Shown here piece by piece: positions 41,349 through 50,005 of a stretch of 64,000 nt of DNA (positions within the stretch are counted from its first letter, which is position 1; each line of letters begins with the position of its first letter). Below the pieces are notes generated by a model, which made no database searches, had not been told where the DNA came from, and was given only the letters and a program-made list of their open reading frames with translations. The stretch comes from Gammaproteobacteria bacterium. GTDB taxonomy: Bacteria; Pseudomonadota; Gammaproteobacteria; Steroidobacterales; Steroidobacteraceae. The stretch is taken from assembly GCA_025359205.1 (NCBI GenBank), contig JANYHD010000022.1, positions 23,252 to 87,251 of the forward strand, given 5' to 3'. The translations under genes were made by a program, and so were the position numbers.

Positions 41349-43781
41349 ATGGACTCGCTCCTTGCCAGGTTTATTGCGCTGTGGACGCGCTCGCGGCTCG
41401 AGCCCGCGGACATCGCCCCGCGGCTGCGCGACAGCGCCATCCCCGTGTGCTACGTGCTCGAGCGACGCAGCGCGGTCGACCTGGCGGTGCTGCGTACGCT
41501 GTGCGCGAAGCTGCGGCTGCCGCGGCCGCGCCGGCGCCTGCTGGCCGCGCCGGCCAGCGCCGGGTTCGCCTCGTTCGCGCTCGAGCGCCCGGTCGGGCTT
41601 TGGCGCACGCGCCTCGACCGGCGCGTGCCTCGCCAGCTCACGCAGCTGATCGAAGCGCTGCGCGCCGACCCCGCGCTTGATGTCGCGCTGGTGCCCTCCG
41701 GGATCTACTGGGGGCGTGCGCCGCAGAAGGAACGCTCGCTGATCCGCCTGTTCCTTGCCGAGGACTGGGCGCTGGGCAGCCGCCTGCGCCGCAGTTTCAC
41801 CGTGCTGGTCAATGGCCGCAACGTAATGGTGCAGCTGGGCGAACCGGTCTCGCTGCGCAGCCTGATGGGCGGCGAGGGCGACACCGCCGCGGTGGCGCGG
41901 CGCGTGGCACGCACGCTGCGCGCGCAGCTGGCGCGGGCGCGCGCCGCGCGCATCGGACCGGACCTGTCGCACCGGCGCACCATCGTCGCCGAGGTGCTGC
42001 GCTCGCGGGCGGTGCGCCAGGCGGTCGCGCAGGCCGCGCGCGACCGCAACGGCGAGGGCCGCCGCGAGGCGCTGCTCGAGGCGCGCGCCTGCATCGACGA
42101 GATCGCCGCCAACTACTCGCACGCCTTCGTCAGTTCGATGTCGCACCTGATGACGCGGGTGTGGAACCGCCTTTACGACGGCGTCGAGTTCCGCCACGTC
42201 GATACGCTGCGGCAGGTGGCTGATGGCAACGAGATCGTCTACGTGCCCTGCCATCGCAGCCACATGGACTACCTGCTGCTCTCGTACGCGATCTACCAGC
42301 ATGGTTTCGCGATTCCGCACGTGGCGGCAGGCGTCAACCTCAACCTGCCGGTGATCGGCCGGTTCCTGCGCAAGGGCGGCGGCTTCTTCATGCGCCGGAG
42401 CTTCCGTGGCAACTCCTTGTATACCGTGGTGTTTACGCAGTACCTCGCCGCCATCATGGCGCGCGGCCACTCGATCGAATATTTCATCGAGGGCGGCCGC
42501 AGCCGCAGCGGCCGCTTGCTCGCGCCGATGACCGGCATGCTCGCGATGACGGTGCGCAGTTACCTGCGCAAGCCGCGCCGGCCGGTGGTGTTCATCCCCG
42601 TGTACTTTGGCTACGAGCGGATCTGGGAGGGCGCCACCTACATCAGCGAGCTGTCGGGCCGTCCCAAGGAGAAGGAAACCGTGCTGGGACTGCTGCGCAG
42701 CCTGCATCGCCTGCGCGAGCGCTTCGGCCGGGTGCACGTCAACCTGGGTGAGCCGATATTCCTGGAGCGCCTGCTCGAGCAGCACGCGCCCAACTGGCGC
42801 GCGCAGTCCGGCAATTCCCAGGAAAAGCCGCGCTGGGTGACGCCGCTGGTGGGTGAGCTGTCGGCCACCGTGATGTGCAACATCAATGCGGCGGCCAGCG
42901 TGACCCCGGTCAACCTGCTGGCGCTGGCGCTGCTGGCGACGCCGCGGCAGATGACGCTCACCAGCGACTTGGGCCGGCACCTCGCCACGCTCCTGGCTGT
43001 GCTGCGCGCCGTGCCCTACAGCGAGCGCGTGACGCTCACGGAACTGGCGCCCGCGGCGATCATCGACTATGGCGTCAACCTGCAGATGATCACGCGCGAG
43101 ACGCACCGCGCGGGCGAGTTCGTACACATGAGCGCCGCGAACGCCGTGCTGGCCACCTACTACCGCAACAACGTCCTGCACCTGGTGGCAATGCCCTCGC
43201 TCGTGGCCTGCTGCTTCATCGCGAACACCGAGCTGCGCGCCGCCGACATCCAGCGATTCGCCAGCCGCATCTATCCGTACATCGCATCCGAGCTGTTCCT
43301 GCGCTGGCCCGAGGAGCAGGTGCCGGCGGTGGTGGACGGGGTGCTCGCGGCCCTGGCGCAGTGCGGCCTGCTGGAGGACAACGGCGATAGCAGCTGGCGG
43401 CGGCCGGCACCGAGCTCGAATGCAGCCATGGAGCTCTCGCTCCTGGCGCAGTCGACCGTGCAGACCATCGAGCGCTATTACCTGGCGATCGCGCTGCTGA
43501 TCCGCGCCGGGAGCGCTGAGATCACGCAGAAGGCGCTTGAGGAGCGCTGCCAGCTCATGGCGCAGCGCATGACGCTGCTCTACGGCTTCAACTCGCCGGA
43601 GTTCTTCGATCGGGCGCTGTTCGGCAACTTCATCAACCTGCTGCGCAGCCGCGGCGTGCTGCGCGTTGACGAGGCCGGCCGCCTGGTGTTCGACGGCGTG
43701 CTGATCGAAGTGGCGCGCGACGCCGAGATCGTGCTCTCAGAGCAGATACGCCACTCGATCCTGCAGGTCACGCACGCCTAG
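41349..43781 (+). CDS. plsB: Glycerol-3-phosphate acyltransferase
   Basis: The product has 810 residues, matching PlsB. The acyltransferase motif HRSHMD gives H302 and D307 (HX4D). EGGRSRSGR is the G3P-binding motif, and FIPVYFGYERIWEG is motif IV. It puts the first acyl chain on sn-glycerol 3-phosphate at the inner membrane, starting phospholipid synthesis. Its end overlaps the convergent membrane-protein gene by 4 bp. Confidence 0.96.
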   Translation: MDSLLARFIALWTRSRLEPADIAPRLRDSAIPVCYVLERRSAVDLAVLRTLCAKLRLPRPRRRLLAAPASAGFASFALERPVGLWRTRLDRRVPRQLTQLIEALRADPALDVALVPSGIYWGRAPQKERSLIRLFLAEDWALGSRLRRSFTVLVNGRNVMVQLGEPVSLRSLMGGEGDTAAVARRVARTLRAQLARARAARIGPDLSHRRTIVAEVLRSRAVRQAVAQAARDRNGEGRREALLEARACIDEIAANYSHAFVSSMSHLMTRVWNRLYDGVEFRHVDTLRQVADGNEIVYVPCHRSHMDYLLLSYAIYQHGFAIPHVAAGVNLNLPVIGRFLRKGGGFFMRRSFRGNSLYTVVFTQYLAAIMARGHSIEYFIEGGRSRSGRLLAPMTGMLAMTVRSYLRKPRRPVVFIPVYFGYERIWEGATYISELSGRPKEKETVLGLLRSLHRLRERFGRVHVNLGEPIFLERLLEQHAPNWRAQSGNSQEKPRWVTPLVGELSATVMCNINAAASVTPVNLLALALLATPRQMTLTSDLGRHLATLLAVLRAVPYSERVTLTELAPAAIIDYGVNLQMITRETHRAGEFVHMSAANAVLATYYRNNVLHLVAMPSLVACCFIANTELRAADIQRFASRIYPYIASELFLRWPEEQVPAVVDGVLAALAQCGLLEDNGDSSWRRPAPSSNAAMELSLLAQSTVQTIERYYLAIALLIRAGSAEITQKALEERCQLMAQRMTLLYGFNSPEFFDRALFGNFINLLRSRGVLRVDEAGRLVFDGVLIEVARDAEIVLSEQIRHSILQVTHA

Positions 43782-44335
43782 TGCGGCCAGAGCCAGCCGA
43801 ACATGCCGCCGGTGAGCAGCGCGAACACCAGTCCGTCGAACATGGTGACCAGCGTCATGCGCCAGTTGCGCCGGTACCAGATCGAGGCTTGCGGCAGCGC
43901 CAGCGAGTAGGCCATGAAGGCGCTGAAGCCGGTGAGGCGGAACACCGACAGGTAATGCGCTCCGGCGGTGAGCTCGCGGCTGGCGATGTAGGCGCAGCAG
44001 AAGCTGACCACCAGCAGGTACACGAACCATTGCACCAGGCTCTTGTTCATGGCCATGCCGCCGGGCGAGACGGTCATCATCACCAGCGGACCGCGCTCGA
44101 CCTTGGCCTTGAATTCAGGGGCGCGGAACTGTTTCATCGTATCGGGCTTGGGCATGGCGTAGTCGCCCGGCGGGACATTCAGCCCGCGCAGCGCGTCGAG
44201 CAGGGCGTCCTGCTGCGCCGGGGCGCGCAGGTCATCCCAGTGGTAGCCGAGGAACATGTGAATGACGGAGCTGACCACGAAGATCAGGACGGCCGCCAGC
44301 AGGATCGGCAGCAATAGTGAGCCTATGGAAACCAT
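43778..44335 (-). CDS. Hypothetical membrane protein
   Basis: The product has 185 residues with four hydrophobic helices: about 4-26 (LLLPILLAAVLIFVVSSVIH), 103-120, 130-150 and 165-183. The soluble stretch between the first two contains WDDLRAPAQQDALLDALRG and MPKPDTMKQFRAPEF. I do not recognise the family. It is the last gene of a minus-strand run after arfB, separated by 45 bp. Confidence 0.75.
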   Translation of the reverse strand: MVSIGSLLLPILLAAVLIFVVSSVIHMFLGYHWDDLRAPAQQDALLDALRGLNVPPGDYAMPKPDTMKQFRAPEFKAKVERGPLVMMTVSPGGMAMNKSLVQWFVYLLVVSFCCAYIASRELTAGAHYLSVFRLTGFSAFMAYSLALPQASIWYRRNWRMTLVTMFDGLVFALLTGGMFGWLWPH

Positions 44336-44380
44336 GTGTGACTCCTGTGAGTGCTGATTGTTGATGCTTTTGCAGGATGG

Positions 44381-44794
44381 TCAATCGTCGTGCCGGACCG
44401 CACGGCGCAGCTGCTTGTTTCTCTGGTTGTGGAGTTTGCCAGCAATGCGCCGCTCTTTGGAAGCACGGCTGGGGCGGGTGGGTCGCCGGATCCTGGGCGG
44501 CTGCAGCGCGCGCGCCACCAGTTCCTGGAGCCGCCCCAGCGCCTCGCGCCGGTTGCCTTCCTGGGTGCGGTGGTTGCGCGCCACGATGAGTATCTCGCCG
44601 TCGCCGACCAGGCGGTGGCCGGCGAGCGCGCGCAGCCGCGCGCGGGCCGCATCGTTGAGCAGGGCGCTGCCTGCCAGGTTGAAACGCAGTTGTGCGGTGG
44701 TCGAGACCTTGTTGACGTTCTGGCCGCCGGGTCCGGTGCCGCGCACGAAGCTGATGCTGAGGTCGGACTCGGGAATTTCCGGCAGCGTGCTCAC
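44381..44794 (-). CDS. arfB: Alternative ribosome-rescue factor ArfB (peptidyl-tRNA hydrolase)
   Basis: The product has 137 residues. The catalytic GGQ is at 23-25 in GTGPGGQNVNKVST, and a basic C-terminal tail (RRPTRPSRASKERR, then RNKQLRR) would enter the empty mRNA channel. ArfB frees ribosomes stalled without a stop codon. It lacks the stop-codon-reading domain of RF1/2. GTG 44794 overlaps the MscS stop, so it is translated by coupling. Confidence 0.92.
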   Translation of the reverse strand: MSTLPEIPESDLSISFVRGTGPGGQNVNKVSTTAQLRFNLAGSALLNDAARARLRALAGHRLVGDGEILIVARNHRTQEGNRREALGRLQELVARALQPPRIRRPTRPSRASKERRIAGKLHNQRNKQLRRAVRHDD

Positions 44795-46074
44795 GTGGTC
44801 CGGTCGTTCAGCAGCCGCACTTCGTGCTGCGCGACCGGGATGGTGATGCCGGCGTCGCGGAACAGCCGCCAGATGCGCCGGTTGACGTCCGAGCGCACGT
44901 TGTTGACGCCATTTTGGGGGTCGGCGATCCAGAAGCGCAGTTCGAGGTCCATGCCGTGGTCGCTGAAGCACATCAGGCGCGGCGCGGGCGCCGGGTCCTG
45001 CAGCACGCGCGGATTGCCTTCCACGGCACGGCGCAGCAGGTCGAGCGCCACCTCCGGATCATCGCGGTAGCTGACGCGCACCGGGAGCTTGAGCCGCACC
45101 TTGCGGTCGGAGTAGCTCCAGTTGATCACCGTGCCGGTGATCAGGTTCTGGTTCGGCACCAGCGTTTCCACGCCGTCGCGATCGCGCACCACCACGCAGC
45201 GGCCGCGCAGTTCCTGCACCCAGCCGAAATTCTCGGTGCTGGTGCCGGTCAGGCCGGTGAAGCTGATGACGTCGCCCGGCTTGATCGACTTGTCGAGCAG
45301 CAGCACGAAGCCGCTGACGAAATTGCTGGTGATCGCCTGCAGGCCAAAGCCGAGGCCAATGCCGACCGCACCGGTGATCAGCGTCAGCGCCGTCAGGTCG
45401 ACGCCGGCGGCGTTAACGCCCACCAGGGCGCCGAGGCTTACCAGGAAGAAATGGCTGAACTTGGCGATGCCGACGCGCGTCGACATGGCCACGCTCTGCA
45501 GTTTCATCACGCGCTGCTCGATGGCGCGCGCCACCAGGCCGCCGGCCAGCACGAAACCGGTGATCACCACCAGGCTCTTGAGCAGCGACCAGAGCGAGAA
45601 CTGCGCCGCGCCGGGCAGCAGGTCGATCGCATCGAGCGTGCTCTCGATGCTGCTGAACCAGCCGACCAGCCGGAAGGCGATGCCCAGCCACACGATGCCG
45701 GTGAGTTGTGCTTCCCAGCTGTGCAGCCAGGAGAGTGGCCCGAGCAGCTGGCCCACTACGAAGACCCCTGCCCGTACGAGTACCAGAATGCAGGAGAGCC
45801 GCAGCGCCAGGTCAATGACGCCGGTGTCGTGCCCCGCGCCGGCAAACACGCCGTGTGCCGCCAGCAGCAGCAGGCTTGCGCACAGCGCCGGCACCAGCCG
45901 CACCAGGCCTTCCACCAGCAGCGCCTGCCATGGGCGGCGCGGCGGCGGCCGGCGCTGCCAGGCGGCGCGCGCGATCCGGCCGGCGAATACGGCGAGCGCC
46001 ATCACGGCGACGATCGCCAGCAGCTGCGCGTAGAGCTCCGGACTCGCGGGATTCTGGAAGAGCTGTGGCAGCAA
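44791..46074 (-). CDS. MscS family mechanosensitive ion channel
   Basis: The product has 427 residues. Several N-terminal hydrophobic helices precede the pore helix, GALVGVNAAGVDLTALTLITGA followed by GIGLGFGLQAITSNFVSG. The cytoplasmic beta domain has DKSIKPGDVIS and VPNQNLITGTVINWSYSD. It opens under membrane tension. TTG 46074 is used as the start; it lies 8 bp after the DUF465 stop. Confidence 0.92.
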   Translation of the reverse strand: MLPQLFQNPASPELYAQLLAIVAVMALAVFAGRIARAAWQRRPPPRRPWQALLVEGLVRLVPALCASLLLLAAHGVFAGAGHDTGVIDLALRLSCILVLVRAGVFVVGQLLGPLSWLHSWEAQLTGIVWLGIAFRLVGWFSSIESTLDAIDLLPGAAQFSLWSLLKSLVVITGFVLAGGLVARAIEQRVMKLQSVAMSTRVGIAKFSHFFLVSLGALVGVNAAGVDLTALTLITGAVGIGLGFGLQAITSNFVSGFVLLLDKSIKPGDVISFTGLTGTSTENFGWVQELRGRCVVVRDRDGVETLVPNQNLITGTVINWSYSDRKVRLKLPVRVSYRDDPEVALDLLRRAVEGNPRVLQDPAPAPRLMCFSDHGMDLELRFWIADPQNGVNNVRSDVNRRIWRLFRDAGITIPVAQHEVRLLNDRTT

Positions 46075-46082
46075 GTTGTTGT

Positions 46083-46307
46083 TCAGGCGTTGAGATCGGG
46101 GATGAGCTGGCTTTCGAGCATCAGGATCTGATCCTTGAGCGCGAGTTTGCGCTTCTTCAGGCGCTTTAGCTGCAGTTCATCGATGTGGATGTCGAGCGAG
46201 AGCCGTGCGATGACTTCGTCGAGGTCGCGGTGCTCAATGCGCAGTGCCCGCAATTTCTGCATGTTGCGGAACAGTTCGCGATCGACGTTGTCGCCGGATT
46301 CTTTCAT
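46083..46307 (-). CDS. DUF465/YdcH family small protein
   Basis: The product has 74 residues, a charged helical hairpin: RALRIEHRDLDEVIARL then LQLKRLKKRKLALKDQI. This matches the DUF465 (YdcH/SlyX-like) family, role unknown. ATG 46307 overlaps the PHP gene's stop as ATGA. Confidence 0.88.
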   Translation of the reverse strand: MKESGDNVDRELFRNMQKLRALRIEHRDLDEVIARLSLDIHIDELQLKRLKKRKLALKDQILMLESQLIPDLNA

Positions 46308-47218
46308 GGGCCAGCGCTTGCCTGTGACGCCGCGAGCGTTGCGCGGACTGGTTCCAGGCCGAGCCGCTCGGATATGGGCACGACGCCCTCGGGTAGCTTA
46401 GCGAAGCGTCCCAACGGGCGCCACGGGACGCCCGGGACGTGGAAATCCGAGCCACAGGAACCGGCCAGGCCGTAGCGGCGCGCAAGCGCCGCCGCCCGGC
46501 CGGCATCGCCCGGACCCATGCCCGGCAGGCTGACTTCGATCCCGGCTCCCCCGGCATCCTTGAACTGGCCACACAGCTCGCGCAGGCCCCCGGCCGAGAG
46601 CTGGTAGCGGTGCGGGTGGGCCAGCACGGCCATGCCGCCGGCGGCCGTGATCGCCGCTACCGTGGCTTCCACGGTGGGCCAGGCCGCGGGCACGGCCGCG
46701 CGCTGGCCGCGCCCTATCCAGCGCTTGAAGGCCTCGTCCTCGTCCTTGGCGTGGCCGCGCTGCACCAGTTCGCGTGCGAGGTGCAGCCGCGTCGGCGTGC
46801 CGGCCCGCGCCAGCACCGCGTCAGCAATGGCTGCGCCATCCAGGCCATGCTGGTCGAGGCGCAGGCCAATCGCGCGGATGCGCTCGGCACGTTGCCCGCG
46901 CACACCCTCGAGGTGCGCGGCGAGCGGCGCAGAGCGCGGGTCGAGGCGCAGGCCTACAATATGGACCTCTCTGCCACACCAAAGGCCACTCAGTTCGCTC
47001 GCGTGCAGGAATGCAATCCGTGCCGCAGCGCAGGCCTGCGCCGCGGCTTCGCATCCGGCCATCGTGTCGTGGTCGGTGAGTGCCAGCAGCTCCACCGCGC
47101 GCGTGGCCGCGAGTGCGACCAGTTCGGCCGGGCTGAGCACGCCGTCGGAGCAGCTGCTGTGCGCGTGCAGGTCAATGCGCTCGAACGGTTGCGGGACGGC
47201 ATTCATGGACGCCATCAT
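46304..47218 (-). CDS. PHP-domain phosphoesterase (TrpH/RNase AM type)
   Basis: The product has 304 residues. Metal-binding DLHAHSSCSDG (H18, H20, D25), LTDHDTMAG, ASELSG and HPHRYQLSAG are PHP motifs, and SDFHVPG lies near the end. Proteobacterial relatives are 5'-3' exonucleases that mature 5' ends of RNA (Rnm/YciV). ATG 47218, 47215 or 47206 are possible starts. It begins only about 10 bp from the opposite-strand HAD gene and is coupled to DUF465 by ATGA. Confidence 0.87.
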   Translation of the reverse strand: MMASMNAVPQPFERIDLHAHSSCSDGVLSPAELVALAATRAVELLALTDHDTMAGCEAAAQACAAARIAFLHASELSGLWCGREVHIVGLRLDPRSAPLAAHLEGVRGQRAERIRAIGLRLDQHGLDGAAIADAVLARAGTPTRLHLARELVQRGHAKDEDEAFKRWIGRGQRAAVPAAWPTVEATVAAITAAGGMAVLAHPHRYQLSAGGLRELCGQFKDAGGAGIEVSLPGMGPGDAGRAAALARRYGLAGSCGSDFHVPGVPWRPLGRFAKLPEGVVPISERLGLEPVRATLAASQASAGP

Positions 47219-47228
47219 AGCGAAGCTG

Positions 47229-47897
47229 ATGAATAGCGCCGCCCTCTCCGACTACCACTGGAATGACATCGATCACGTGTTGCTCGATCTCGACGGCACG
47301 CTGCTCGATCTCGATTTCGACAATCATTTCTGGCAGGTGCTGGTGCCACAGGCCTGGGGCGCACGCCGCGGGCTCGACGCTGCTGCTGCGCAGAAATTGC
47401 TGCAGCCGCGCTTCGACGCCTGCGCGGGCACGTTGCCCTGGTACAGCACGGAACACTGGAGCCGCGAGCTGGAGCTGGACATCCCCGCGCTCAAGCGCGC
47501 GGATGCGCACCGCATCCGCTGGCTGCCCGGCGCGCGCGAGTTCCTGGCCGCAGCGCGCGCGCGCGGCAAGCGGCTGGTGCTGCTCACCAATGCGCACCCG
47601 CAGGCGCTCGCCATCAAGGATGAACGCACCGGCGTGCTCGGGCACTTCGATGCCAGCTTCAGCTCGCACGCGCTGGGCGCGCCGAAGGAGGACGCGCGCT
47701 TCTGGCAGGCGCTGGCCCGGGCCGAACCCTTCGAGGCCGCACGGAGCCTGTTCGTCGATGACAGCGCCACGGTGCTGCGGGCCGCGCACGCGGCCGGCAT
47801 CGGCCATATCCGCGCGATCCGCCGGCCCGATTCGGCGCGCGCCAAGCACCGGCATTCGGAATTCAACGCCGTGGATGCGCTGGTGGAACTGCTGTAG
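47229..47897 (+). CDS. HAD-family GMP/IMP nucleotidase (YrfG-like)
   Basis: The product has 222 residues. HAD motif I LLDLDGTLLDLDFDNHFW gives D20 (nucleophile) and D22. LLTNAHP is motif II, KEDARFW motif III, and FVDDSATVLRAA motif IV. The DNHFW-type cap start is characteristic of YrfG, which dephosphorylates GMP and IMP. Its start is head to head with the PHP gene with almost no space, so its promoter must lie in the other's coding sequence; an in-frame ATG at 47205 is possible. Confidence 0.9.
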   Translation: MNSAALSDYHWNDIDHVLLDLDGTLLDLDFDNHFWQVLVPQAWGARRGLDAAAAQKLLQPRFDACAGTLPWYSTEHWSRELELDIPALKRADAHRIRWLPGAREFLAAARARGKRLVLLTNAHPQALAIKDERTGVLGHFDASFSSHALGAPKEDARFWQALARAEPFEAARSLFVDDSATVLRAAHAAGIGHIRAIRRPDSARAKHRHSEFNAVDALVELL

Positions 47898-47902
47898 TGA
47901 GA

Positions 47903-48049
47903 TTACCGCTGGTGCGGCCGCCGCGGCCTAGCGCGGACGGTGCTGGGTACCCACGCCGGCGGTGATGAACAGCGCGGTGGCCTTGCCCTCGCCATCGCGC
48001 CCAACCCGATGTGGATCGGGTGCGTGCCGATGTCGGCGCCGTTCTTCAT
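47903..48049 (-). pseudogene. Possible frameshifted 3' remnant downstream of rhlB
   Basis: Two overlapping frames on the minus strand look protein-like. One begins MKNGADIGTHPIHIG (from 48049). The other, shifted, reads RDGEGKATALFITAG then VGTQHRPR and stops at 47928. Together they would make about 40 residues if one frameshift were repaired. No family is recognised. It could equally be non-coding GC-rich sequence. Confidence 0.25.
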
Positions 48050-48055
48050 GCCGCG

Positions 48056-49360
48056 CTAGCGTCGGTGTGGAGGCCCGCCGCGCCGTGGCCCACCGCGTGG
48101 CCCGCCGCGCGGGCCACCGCCACCACCGCCGCTGCGACGGCGCAGCGGCGCGTCTGGATCGCGCGGCACGTACGGGGCGGGCAGGAGCTTGGGCAGGTCG
48201 GCCGGCTCGTAGCGCTCGACCGGGATCTTGTGGCCGATGAAGGCCTCGATGTCCGGCAGCGAGATCGCGTATTCCTCGCAACCGAAGCTGATGGCGTCGC
48301 CGGCCGCGCCGGCGCGGGCCGTGCGGCCGATGCGGTGCACGTAGTCGGGGGCATCCTGCGGCAGGTCGAAATTGAACACATGGCTGACGTCGGGTATGTG
48401 CAGGCCACGCGAGGCCACGTCGGTGGCGATCAGCACGGCCAGCTCGCCCTCGTGGAACTGCCGCAGGAACCGCAGCCGCTTGGGCTGCGGCACGTCGCCC
48501 GAGATCGCCTGCGCGTGAAAGCCGTTGGCGCGCAGCGAGCCCTCGAGCCGCTCGGCCATGCGCTTGGTGTTGACGAACACCATGGTGCGGTGCGCCTCGG
48601 TCTCGCGCAGCAGGTGCACCAGCAGCGGTATCTTCTCGGCCATCGACGGGAAATAGATCGCCTGGCGCACGCGATCGATGGTCACCTTGTCCGGCTCGAT
48701 ACGCACCAGTTCCGGATTGTTCATGTGCTCATAGGCGAGCTCGAGCACGCGTTGCGACAGCGTCGCCGAGAACAGCATCGACTGGCGGCGATCCGGCGCG
48801 GGGAGCCGGCGCATGATGTAGCGGATGTCGGCGATGAAACCCAGGTCGAACATGCGGTCGGCTTCGTCGAGCACCAGCACCTGTGCATGGCGCAGGTCGT
48901 ACACGCCCTGCTTGAGATAATCGATGATGCGGCCGGGCGTGCCGATCAGCACCTCTACGCCGTCGGCGAGCTGCTTGCGCTGCTTTTCGTAGTCGGTGCC
49001 GCCGAACACCACCGCCAGCGGCAGGCCGGTATGGCGACCCAGCACGGCGGCGTCCTTGTGGATCTGCACGGCGAGTTCGCGCGTCGGTGCCACCACGAGC
49101 GCGCGCACCGAAGTCGCCGCTTTGCCTGCGGCGGCCGGTTTGCTGAGCAGCGACTGATACAGCGCCACGAGGAAAGCCGCGGTCTTGCCAGTGCCGGTCT
49201 GCGCCTGGCCGGCGATGTCGCGGCCAGTGAGCGCGGCGGGCAGGGTCTGCGCCTGGATCGGTGTGCAGAGCGTGAAACCGGCCTCGACGATCCCCTGCAT
49301 GATGGTGGGGTGCAGCGGCAGGGTATTGAATGCCAGGGTGCTTAAATGCTCATCGCTCAT
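48056..49360 (-). CDS. rhlB: DEAD-box ATP-dependent RNA helicase
   Basis: The product has 434 residues. Q-motif region [13 protein letters not shown], Walker A AQTGTGKT (53-60), PTRELA, DEAD at 165-168, SAT at 198-200 and [10 protein letters not shown] are all present. The tail after 400 is Gly/Arg-rich ([13 protein letters not shown]) for RNA binding. The ATG at 49360 gives [11 protein letters not shown], as in RhlB. The position divergent from trxA-rho also fits RhlB, the helicase that can associate with RNase E. Confidence 0.9.
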   Translation of the reverse strand: MSDEHLSTLAFNTLPLHPTIMQGIVEAGFTLCTPIQAQTLPAALTGRDIAGQAQTGTGKTAAFLVALYQSLLSKPAAAGKAATSVRALVVAPTRELAVQIHKDAAVLGRHTGLPLAVVFGGTDYEKQRKQLADGVEVLIGTPGRIIDYLKQGVYDLRHAQVLVLDEADRMFDLGFIADIRYIMRRLPAPDRRQSMLFSATLSQRVLELAYEHMNNPELVRIEPDKVTIDRVRQAIYFPSMAEKIPLLVHLLRETEAHRTMVFVNTKRMAERLEGSLRANGFHAQAISGDVPQPKRLRFLRQFHEGELAVLIATDVASRGLHIPDVSHVFNFDLPQDAPDYVHRIGRTARAGAAGDAISFGCEEYAISLPDIEAFIGHKIPVERYEPADLPKLLPAPYVPRDPDAPLRRRSGGGGGGPRGGPRGGPRRGGPPHRR

Positions 49361-49675
49361 GAAACTTGCGTTATTCCTGATTTCTGGGGTGCTGATTGGG
49401 GTAGCCGGGGCGCGTTGCAGCAATGGCACTTGCATTGCCACCCCGAAATGGCTAAAAATATCGCCAACGGCGGCTCCTCTGCGCGCCCGCTATACCAATC
49501 CTTCAGACACAAGTGTAACCGCTGAGCGGCTCCCATGTGCCACTGTCTGGCCTGCCGCGCATAAACCACCCGTCAAACCATTTTCCAAATACAGGCTGAT
49601 TCCAGACCCACGGGCACCTTGGCGCCCAGTCGAAATCTGCCTGTCCCCATCATCTCAACGGAGGCCTCAGGTCGC
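49361..49675. other. Divergent intergenic region, rhlB / trxA
   Basis: This 315-bp stretch has no convincing gene. It is clearly less GC-rich than its surroundings and must contain the promoters of rhlB and trxA-rho. A modest hairpin, GCAATG (49420-49425) and CATTGC (49433-49438), lies near the rhlB side. I see no clear sigma70 pair. GGAGG at 49660-49664 is the trxA ribosome binding site. Confidence 0.6.
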
Positions 49676-50005
49676 GTGAGTAACGAAAACATAGTTCATA
49701 CCTCGGATGCCCAGTTCGAGGCGGATGTCATCAAATCCGACAAGCCCGTGCTGCTGGATTTTTGGGCGGAATGGTGCGGCCCTTGCAAGATGATTGCGCC
49801 GATCCTCGACGAGATTGCGGGCGCCTACCAAGGTCGGTTGCGCATCGCCAAGCTCAACATCGATGAGAACCCGCAGACGCCGCCGAAGTTCGGCATTCGC
49901 GGCATCCCGACGCTGATCCTGTTCAAGAACGGCACGGTCGAGGCGCAGAAAGTCGGCGCGCTGTCCAAATCGCAACTCACCGCCTTCCTGGACCAGCACC
50001 TGTGA
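49676..50005 (+). CDS. trxA: Thioredoxin
   Basis: The product has 109 residues, classic TrxA size. The active site is [10 protein letters not shown] (C34, C37), with D27-type buried Asp in LLDFW and cis-Pro in GIPTLILF. It reduces protein disulfides in the cytoplasm. GTG 49676 has GGAGG 11 bp upstream. The stop overlaps the GTG of rho (GTGA). Confidence 0.96.
   Translation: MSNENIVHTSDAQFEADVIKSDKPVLLDFWAEWCGPCKMIAPILDEIAGAYQGRLRIAKLNIDENPQTPPKFGIRGIPTLILFKNGTVEAQKVGALSKSQLTAFLDQHL

Noticed and set aside
41325..43181. Minus-strand open frame of about 618 codons opposite plsB
   Set aside because: The plsB frame has all catalytic motifs; the antisense product is His/Arg/Gln-rich low-complexity sequence.
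44824..46131. Plus-strand open frame of about 435 codons opposite the MscS gene
   Set aside because: The channel gene is unmistakable on the minus strand; the antisense translation is His/Gln/Ala-rich.
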